A stretch of 64,000 bases of DNA, from NCBI RefSeq assembly GCF_016836705.1, contig NZ_JAFCGY010000018.1, positions 53,535 to 117,534 of the forward strand, in the 5' to 3' direction. The stretch comes from Mesorhizobium caraganae. Lineage in GTDB: Bacteria; Pseudomonadota; Alphaproteobacteria; Rhizobiales; Rhizobiaceae. Made by a program: the position numbers and the translations under genes. Positions 59,018 to 64,000 of the stretch are shown one piece after another. Below the pieces are notes generated by a model that was given only the letters and a program-made list of their open reading frames with translations, was not told the DNA's origin and made no database searches. The first letter of the stretch is position 1; each line of letters opens with the position of its first letter.

Positions 59018-59993
59018 GCGAGGGCGCCCCGCCCGGCATTCGGCCCGGATGCCTGAGATGGGTCGGCGTGATGCCGGTCTGCTGGCGGAAGACGCGGCTG
59101 AAATGGCCGGCATTGGGAAAGCCGCAGCGGTAGGCGATGTCGCCGATTGCCAAGTCGCTCCCTTCCAGCAGCGACTTCGCTTGATGCACGCGCAGCGCAA
59201 GATAGGCCGCCATCGGGCCGATGCCGAGCTCGGCGCCGAACAGCCGCTCGAGCTGGCGCCGCGACAAATTCAGCCGGCTCGCGATCTCGGTGACCGACAG
59301 CGTCTCCTGGAGATTGCTTTCCATCAGCAGCAGGGCCCGCTTCACGGCGCGGCTCGACGCCGCGGGAAAGAGGTCGCCGACGGGCTGCACGTCGCGGCTC
59401 GAGCGGATGCGGTCGAGCACCAGGATCTTGGCGGCTTTTTCCGCCGCCTTGCGGCCGATGAACTGCGAGACGAAATGGCCGGCAAGGTCGGCCGCACCGG
59501 TGCCGCCGGCGCAGGTCGAACGGCCGCGGTCGACGGAAAACAGGCTGTCGGCATGGGCGTTCACGTCAGGGAACTGGTTGCGGAAATCCTTGATGTGGAA
59601 CCAACTCACAGCGGCGCTGTAGCCGTCGAGCAGGCCGTAGCGCGCGAGCACGAAGCTGCCGGTGCAGAGTGCCGTCAGCGGCACGCCCTTTTCGGCGGCA
59701 CGCAACAGGAAGGCCTCTTTTTCGGAGCTCAGGCTGCGGTTGGTGTCGAGCAGGCCGCCGACCACGACGACATTGTCGAACTCCTCCGGATTGCCCATCG
59801 CCTTGGTCGGCAGCAGTTCGACGCCGCAACTCGCCCGGATCGGCAGGCCGCGTTCGCCGACGATCTCCCAGTCGAACTCGATCCTGCGGCTGCGGTCGCC
59901 CTCATCGCCGGCGAGCCGCAGCGTGTCGATGAACAGCGACAGCGGCGATAGCGTGAAGTCGCGAACCAAGAGAAACGCAAACCGCCTGGCCAT
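59004..59993 (-). CDS. GlxA family AraC-type regulator (DJ-1/PfpI + HTH)
   Basis: 329 aa. N-terminal DJ-1/PfpI-like domain (FAFLLVRDFTLSPLSLFIDTLRLAGDEGDRS; VPLTALCTGSFVLARYGLLDGY with the elbow cysteine) and C-terminal AraC HTH (LSVTEIASRLNLSRRQLERLFGAELGIGPMAAYLALR, AYRCGFPNAGHFSRVFRQQTGITPTHLRH). GlxA-type proteins often regulate choline/carnitine or arginine catabolism. It is divergent from the M20 gene by 234 bases and may regulate it. Confidence 0.93.
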   Translation of the reverse strand: MARRFAFLLVRDFTLSPLSLFIDTLRLAGDEGDRSRRIEFDWEIVGERGLPIRASCGVELLPTKAMGNPEEFDNVVVVGGLLDTNRSLSSEKEAFLLRAAEKGVPLTALCTGSFVLARYGLLDGYSAAVSWFHIKDFRNQFPDVNAHADSLFSVDRGRSTCAGGTGAADLAGHFVSQFIGRKAAEKAAKILVLDRIRSSRDVQPVGDLFPAASSRAVKRALLLMESNLQETLSVTEIASRLNLSRRQLERLFGAELGIGPMAAYLALRVHQAKSLLEGSDLAIGDIAYRCGFPNAGHFSRVFRQQTGITPTHLRHPGRMPGGAPSPTAP

Positions 59994-60227
59994 TGTTGTT
60001 CCGGAACCGCTCCTCGGCTGGATTTGGCTATTGTCGCTGATATCTACGGTTTGGCACAGGCGTGCGCGTCATACTCGTCAGGAGCGGCCGCAGGATGTCG
60101 GAGATGAGATTGATGACCACAGCGCAACGATGACATACGGATGGACTAGCGGAATTGATCGGCATGGCACGGCGCGAGAAAAACCCTATCGTGTTTGTGT
60201 GACCGGCAAGCCAAGCGGAGGCCAATC

Positions 60228-61376
60228 ATGACCCTGACCAATCGCGATATCATCGAGCTGACGGCATGGCGGCGTAAGCTGCACCAGCAGCCGGAAATCT
60301 CGAACGAAGAGGAAAAGACGGCCAGGGAAGTCGTCGCCTTCCTCGCCGATACCGGTCCGGACAAGGTGCTGACCGGCCTCGGCGGCCATGGTGTCGCGGC
60401 GGTCTATGACAGCGGCCAGGCAGGGCCAACGGTGCTGTTCCGCTCCGAGCTCGATGCGCTGCCGATCGAGGAGCTTTCGGGCGTCGACCATGCCTCGCAG
60501 GTGCCGGGAAAGTCGCATATGTGCGGTCATGACGGCCACACCGCGATCCTCGCTGCACTCGGTCGCCAGCTCGGGCGCGAACGGCCGGCGCGGGGCCGTG
60601 TCGTCTTGATGTTCCAGCCGGCGGAGGAGACCGGCAATGGTGCTGCCGGCGTCGTCGCCGATCCGCGCTTTGCCGAGATCGCGCCGGATTTCGCCTTCTC
60701 GCTGCACAATCTGCCGGGCGTGCCGTTTGGCGAGGTGCGGCTGAAACCCGGCGTGGTCAACTGCGCCTCGCGCGGCATCCGCATCGTGCTGGAGGGCAAG
60801 ACCGCGCATTCGTCCATGCCGGAAACCGGGGTGTCGCCGATGCTGGCGATCAGCCAACTGATGCCGGCGCTGCCGGCGCTCGGGCGCGGCACCTTTGCCG
60901 ATGACGATTTCAGCATGGTGACCGTCACCCATGCGACGATGGGCGAGGCCGTGTTCGGCATCGCGCCCGGTCATGCCGAGGTGTGGGCGACGCTGCGCAC
61001 AAGGCGCGACGAGCGCATGGCGGAGCTGGTCGCTGCCGCTGAAGTGCTTGCCGCCAGGATCGCGGTCGAGCACCGCCTGTCCGTCCGCTGCGACTACCAC
61101 GAAATCTTCGTCGCCAGCGTCAATGCGCCGGATGCGGTGGAGCATCTCAACCGCGCGCTGGACGAGGAAGGTGTCGCGCGCAGCGAGGAGGCCCTGCCGA
61201 TGCGCGCTTCGGAAGATTTCGGCATTTTCGGCCACAAGGCCAAGTCGGCGATGTTCTTCCTCGGCGCCGGCGAGCGCACCCCTTCGCTGCACAATCCGGA
61301 CTATGATTTTCCCGACGACCTGATCCCGATCGGCTCGAAAATCTTCATGCGCACGGCGCGCAACCTTTTGGGCTGA
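60228..61376 (+). CDS. M20 family amidohydrolase (hippurate hydrolase-like)
   Basis: 382 aa. Start ELTAWRRKLHQQPEISNEEEKTA; metal ligands in GKSHMCGHDGHTAILAALG and FQPAEETGNGAAGVV; HNLPGVPFGEV; substrate-domain EGKTAHSSMPETGVSPM; C-terminal ASEDFGIF and SLHNPDYDFPDDLIP. M20D enzymes hydrolyse N-acyl amino acids, hippurate or auxin conjugates. The ATG lies 6 bases after GGAGG; an upstream in-frame GTG at 60195 is rejected. Confidence 0.93.
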   Translation: MTLTNRDIIELTAWRRKLHQQPEISNEEEKTAREVVAFLADTGPDKVLTGLGGHGVAAVYDSGQAGPTVLFRSELDALPIEELSGVDHASQVPGKSHMCGHDGHTAILAALGRQLGRERPARGRVVLMFQPAEETGNGAAGVVADPRFAEIAPDFAFSLHNLPGVPFGEVRLKPGVVNCASRGIRIVLEGKTAHSSMPETGVSPMLAISQLMPALPALGRGTFADDDFSMVTVTHATMGEAVFGIAPGHAEVWATLRTRRDERMAELVAAAEVLAARIAVEHRLSVRCDYHEIFVASVNAPDAVEHLNRALDEEGVARSEEALPMRASEDFGIFGHKAKSAMFFLGAGERTPSLHNPDYDFPDDLIPIGSKIFMRTARNLLG

Positions 61377-61465
61377 GCGGCTGTGCGAAATCCGCACGCC
61401 GAAGCTGCCTTTTTGCGGCTCGAATCATCCTGTAGTCGCCGCCCTAAATTAGGAGGGGCTTGCGG

Positions 61466-61825
61466 ATGAGGATTGCAGTGGTCGTCGCGTTGACCGCGAC
61501 AGTGGCAGGATGCGTGAGTTCTCCGGTCCAGTACGGCGCCTCGCTGTCGCCGCAGGATCCGAAATGGGCGACGCCGGAATGCCAGCAGGCCCGCACGGAT
61601 GCCATGAACTACGATGCACGCGAGAAGGGGCAGCCGGGATGGGGCTTCGGCGTGCTGCTTGGGCCCTACAGCATGGGCCTCGTCGCGGCAGCCAAGGAAC
61701 ACCAGCAGCAGCAGCGAAGGCTGCTTGCCCGCCAGGTGCATCTGCAGTGTTCGAGCCTGCCGCTGCCGAAGGATCTGGATTTCGATCCGCAAATCTACGC
61801 ACCAAAGCCGGGGAAGTATCCGTGA
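61466..61825 (+). CDS. Small lipoprotein of unknown function
   Basis: 119-codon frame with stop, 118-119 residues. MRIAVVVALTATVAGC is a lipoprotein signal with lipobox TVAGC. The mature part has ECQQARTDAMNYDAREKGQPGWGFGVLLGPYSMGLVAAAKEHQQQQRR and a second cysteine pair position. AGGAGGGG is 7 bases before the ATG; a TTG at 61460 is too near it. No family recognised beyond a rhizobial-type exported lipoprotein. Confidence 0.75.
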   Translation: MRIAVVVALTATVAGCVSSPVQYGASLSPQDPKWATPECQQARTDAMNYDAREKGQPGWGFGVLLGPYSMGLVAAAKEHQQQQRRLLARQVHLQCSSLPLPKDLDFDPQIYAPKPGKYP

Positions 61826-61875
61826 GGCTGGCACTTTTTGGTCTGCCCGACAGCAATCGCATAAGTCAGCGCCGG

Positions 61876-62035
61876 CCCCCACTCCGTCTCGGCTTCGCCG
61901 AGCCACCTCTACCCCCATGTACAGGGGGAGAGGCAACCCAAGCCTTTCAAGGCCGCGACCTCGGCGATTGGCATTTCCTCTCCCCCACGAATGTGGGGGT
62001 AGAGGTGGCTCGGCGAAGCCGAGACGGAGTGGGGG
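61876..62035. repeat. Long inverted repeat between convergent genes (42-bp perfect arms)
   Basis: The arm 61876-61917 has its exact reverse complement at 61994-62035; 76 bases lie between, with a further inner pairing of AGGGGGAGAGG and CCTCTCCCCC. The arm itself contains CTCGGC-TTC-GCCGAG. It fills the gap between the lipoprotein gene and the convergent SDR gene and would form a very stable hairpin in either transcript. Confidence 0.9.
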
Positions 62036-62069
62036 AACGCCCTTTGCGATTGCCCTCGTCCTTGCTCCT

Positions 62070-62795
62070 TCAAACCAACCTTTGCCCGCCATCGATGTGG
62101 ATCGTCTCGCCGGTCATGAAGTCGTTGCCCATGAGGTAGAGATAGGCCGGCGCGACGTCAGCCGCTGCCGCGACCTTGCCTGCCGGCACCCGCCCGGCCA
62201 TGGCGGCGAAGTATCCGGCCTTGGCCTCGCCGACGAGTTCATCCCACATCGGCGTGTCGACCCAGCCGGGCGAGACGATGTTGACGCGGGTCGGCGCCAG
62301 TTCCTGCGCCAGCGCGCGGGCGAAATAGCTGAATGAGCCGGCGATCGCCGAGACCACCGAGCCGCCGGGCACCGGCGGCCGGTCCTTGTTGATGCCCGAG
62401 GTGAAAATCATCGAGCCGCCCTTCTTCAAGCCGCGCACCGCGTGCTTGGCCAGCATCACCGCGCCGATCAGCTTGTTGTCGACAAAGGAGCGCACGAAAT
62501 CCATGTCGGCGTCGCCGATGGGATAGTTCGGCGGCGGCGTGCCGGCGGTGGAGACGAGGTGATCGAACGCGCCGACTTCGTCGAACAGGCGGGCGATCTC
62601 CGCTTCGCTGGTCATGTCGGCGGCGATGCTCGTTGCCCGGCCGCCAAGCGCCTTTTCAGCAGCTTTAAGCCTGCCAGCTGAGCGGCCGACGATCACCACC
62701 TCGGCGCCGTCTTCCAACGCGGCCTTCGCCACACCGAGACCTATGCCGGAACTGCCACCGACGATGACGATTTTTTGTCCGTTGAGCGATGCCAT
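62070..62795 (-). CDS. Short-chain dehydrogenase/reductase family protein, lacking the YxxxK motif
   Basis: 241 aa from MASLNGQKIVIVGGSSGIGLGVAKAAL, the cofactor GxxxGxG, with GGAGGAAG before the ATG. SAGRLKAAEK and LVSTAGTPPP follow. At the usual active-site position it reads GGSVVSAIAGSFSYFARALAQEL, with neither the tyrosine nor the lysine of YxxxK; the family continues VNIVSPGWVDTPMW. So it binds NAD(P) but may work by another mechanism. Divergent from the LysR gene, with a shared operator. Confidence 0.88.
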   Translation of the reverse strand: MASLNGQKIVIVGGSSGIGLGVAKAALEDGAEVVIVGRSAGRLKAAEKALGGRATSIAADMTSEAEIARLFDEVGAFDHLVSTAGTPPPNYPIGDADMDFVRSFVDNKLIGAVMLAKHAVRGLKKGGSMIFTSGINKDRPPVPGGSVVSAIAGSFSYFARALAQELAPTRVNIVSPGWVDTPMWDELVGEAKAGYFAAMAGRVPAGKVAAAADVAPAYLYLMGNDFMTGETIHIDGGQRLV

Positions 62796-62820
62796 GTCTT
62801 CCTCCTGCGGTGAGGTTTGA

Positions 62821-62845
62821 TCACAAATCTTGTGAGGATTTGTGA
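62821..62845. promoter_or_regulatory. Perfect 9-bp inverted repeat, probable LysR operator
   Basis: TCACAAATC (62821-62829), 7 bases, GATTTGTGA (62837-62845). A third related half-site, CTCACAAATG, lies at ~62900-62909. It sits in the 127-base gap between the divergent SDR and LysR genes, the classical place for a LysR binding site controlling both. Confidence 0.82.
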
Positions 62846-62922
62846 CTGGGAAAAGCCAGATGGACAAACCAAAATTTGGCAAGTATTTGTTACCAACACT
62901 CACAAATGCCCGGCGCTCACAC

Positions 62923-63804
62923 ATGCCCCGCAAACTGCCTCCGCTCAACGCATTGCCGGCCTTCGAGGCCGCGGCCCGGTACCTGAATTTCTCCAGGGCG
63001 GCGGACGAGCTCAACCTCACCCATGGCGCCATCAGCCGGGCGGTAAAACATCTCGAGGAGCAGCTCGGTGTGCAGCTGTTCGAGCGCGCGACGCGCTCGG
63101 TGCGCCTCACCCCGGTCGGCGAACCCTATGCGCGGGCCGTGCGCGAGATGCTCGACCAGCTGACGGTGGCGACGCAGGCCGCGACATCGCGCCATTCCAA
63201 CACGAGCCTGAACGTCAGCACTTCGGACGGTTTTGCCGGCAAATGGCTGGTGCCCCGGCTCTATCGTTTTCACCGCGCGCATGGCGACATCGATGTCAGG
63301 GTGTCGACATCAGGCAAGCTCACCAATTTCCTCGGCGACGGCATCGACATCGCCATCCGCTACGGCGGCGGCCACTATCCCGGGCTGACGTCGGAATTCC
63401 TCACCGGCGAGGAGGTGTTTCCGGTCTGCAGCCCGCGGCTGCTCGAAGGGCCGCATCCGCTGCGCACGCCTGCGGATCTCAAACACCACACGCTGATCCG
63501 CGACGGCTACCGCATCGACTGGGCGGCGTGGCTGGCCAGCGCCGGCGTCGAAGGCGTCGACCCCAACAGCGGGCTGACGTTCGATTCCGCCACCTTCGCG
63601 GTCGAGTCCGCCGTGCAGGGCGAAGGCGTGGTGCTGGGTCGCACCATGCTCGTCTCAGCCGACCTCGCGACGGGGCGGCTGGTGCGCCCCTTCGATCACG
63701 CGCTGAAGGCGGTTTCGAGTTTTTACGTGGTGTACCCGCCGGAGGCGATTAGGCAGAGGAAGGTGAAGGCTTTCAGGGATTGGCTGTTTGCGGAGGTGGG
63801 GTAG
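62923..63804 (+). CDS. LysR family transcriptional regulator (GcvA-like)
   Basis: 293 aa from MPRKLPPLNALPAFEAAARYLNFSRAADELNLTHGAISRAVKHLEEQLGVQLFER, the usual GcvA/AmpR-type start; the in-frame codons from 62842 overlap the operator and are not taken. The effector domain has VSTSDGFAGKWLVPRLYRFHRAHGDIDVRVST and GDGIDIAIRYGGGHYPGL. Likely controls the divergent SDR gene and itself. Confidence 0.94.
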   Translation: MPRKLPPLNALPAFEAAARYLNFSRAADELNLTHGAISRAVKHLEEQLGVQLFERATRSVRLTPVGEPYARAVREMLDQLTVATQAATSRHSNTSLNVSTSDGFAGKWLVPRLYRFHRAHGDIDVRVSTSGKLTNFLGDGIDIAIRYGGGHYPGLTSEFLTGEEVFPVCSPRLLEGPHPLRTPADLKHHTLIRDGYRIDWAAWLASAGVEGVDPNSGLTFDSATFAVESAVQGEGVVLGRTMLVSADLATGRLVRPFDHALKAVSSFYVVYPPEAIRQRKVKAFRDWLFAEVG

Positions 63805-64000
63805 GGGGTGGAGTGGCGAGAGCGGGGGTGGGACGGCACCACAGCGAGAGCATGTCAGCTGCGACGTCAGCTTTGCGCCTCATGCACGAACCCGCTTCGC
63901 GGGAGGGGCGCCTCGTTCTGAGATGGCGCGACAGGTATTGGTCTTGAGCGGGTAGAAGCTGCGATCCGACCATGGAGTTCCTTCAACGAGAGGAACTTGC
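63805..64000. other. Right-edge sequence without a supported gene
   Basis: 196 bases after the LysR gene. A 66-codon minus-strand frame covers it but has low-complexity Pro/Thr ends and no recognisable domain. Nothing else was found. Confidence 0.3.

Noticed and set aside
63773..63973. A 66-codon minus-strand frame at the right edge
   Set aside because: Low-complexity Pro/Thr tail, overlaps the LysR gene; no support.

Overview
The window is high-GC, densely packed alphaproteobacterial chromosome, most likely from the Rhizobiales and close to Mesorhizobium. The reasons are the lptC-lptA-lptB-rpoN-hpf-ptsN block, the sppA-ihfB-lapA block, an IalB-family protein, DUF1150 beside Hsp20, a PrsDE-like type I exporter with a glycoside hydrolase, and short palindromic intergenic repeats of the kind spread through rhizobial genomes. 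I see no rRNA, tRNA, CRISPR, phage or insertion sequence.

Layout. 1-3.7 kb: end of an RlmI-like methyltransferase, a WYL regulator, two VOC proteins, an EVE protein and an ornithine cyclodeaminase relative. 3.7-11 kb: housekeeping core (lapA, ihfB, sppA on minus; lptC, lptA, lptB, rpoN, hpf, ptsN on plus). 11-13 kb: a heat-shock unit (Hsp20 and DUF1150) with an RpoH-type promoter and a ROSE-like RNA thermometer, divergent from a nucleoside hydrolase. 13-19.6 kb: LysE exporter, amidase, ribokinase, Ogt/AraC repair protein, LCM-like methyltransferase, DUF2244 and endonuclease III. 19.6-22.6 kb: a first tripartite tricarboxylate (Tct) transporter. 22.8-27.8 kb: DUF2214, GNAT, OmpA/DUF4892 and a GGDEF-EAL protein.

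28.1-34.4 kb: a complete candidate pathway. An IclR regulator diverges from tctC-tctB-tctA, a family III CoA-transferase and a short citrate-synthase-fold lyase. The simplest reading is uptake of citrate or a relative, CoA activation, and cleavage by a citryl-CoA-lyase-like enzyme. 34.4-36.5 kb: NUDIX and small exported or membrane proteins. 36.5-44.8 kb: a full kdp operon (kdpF, A, B, C, D, E) with three unusual features: a 26-codon ORF before kdpF, a kdpF that seems to start on ATA, and a 71-aa membrane protein between kdpA and kdpB.

45-54 kb: an NTF2-FMO fusion, RidA plus amidohydrolase, small DUFs, GST, a HerA-like ATPase, a YkuD_2-like protein and an SRPBCC protein. 54.2-59 kb: an AT-rich regulatory region ahead of a Ca-binding GH16 glucanase and its own ABC/HlyD exporter. 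59-64 kb: GlxA-type regulator, M20 peptidase, a lipoprotein, an atypical SDR and a divergent LysR regulator with a clear operator palindrome. Three convergent gene pairs (near 13.0, 47.0 and 62.0 kb) are separated by long perfect inverted repeats (17, 22 and 42 bp arms).
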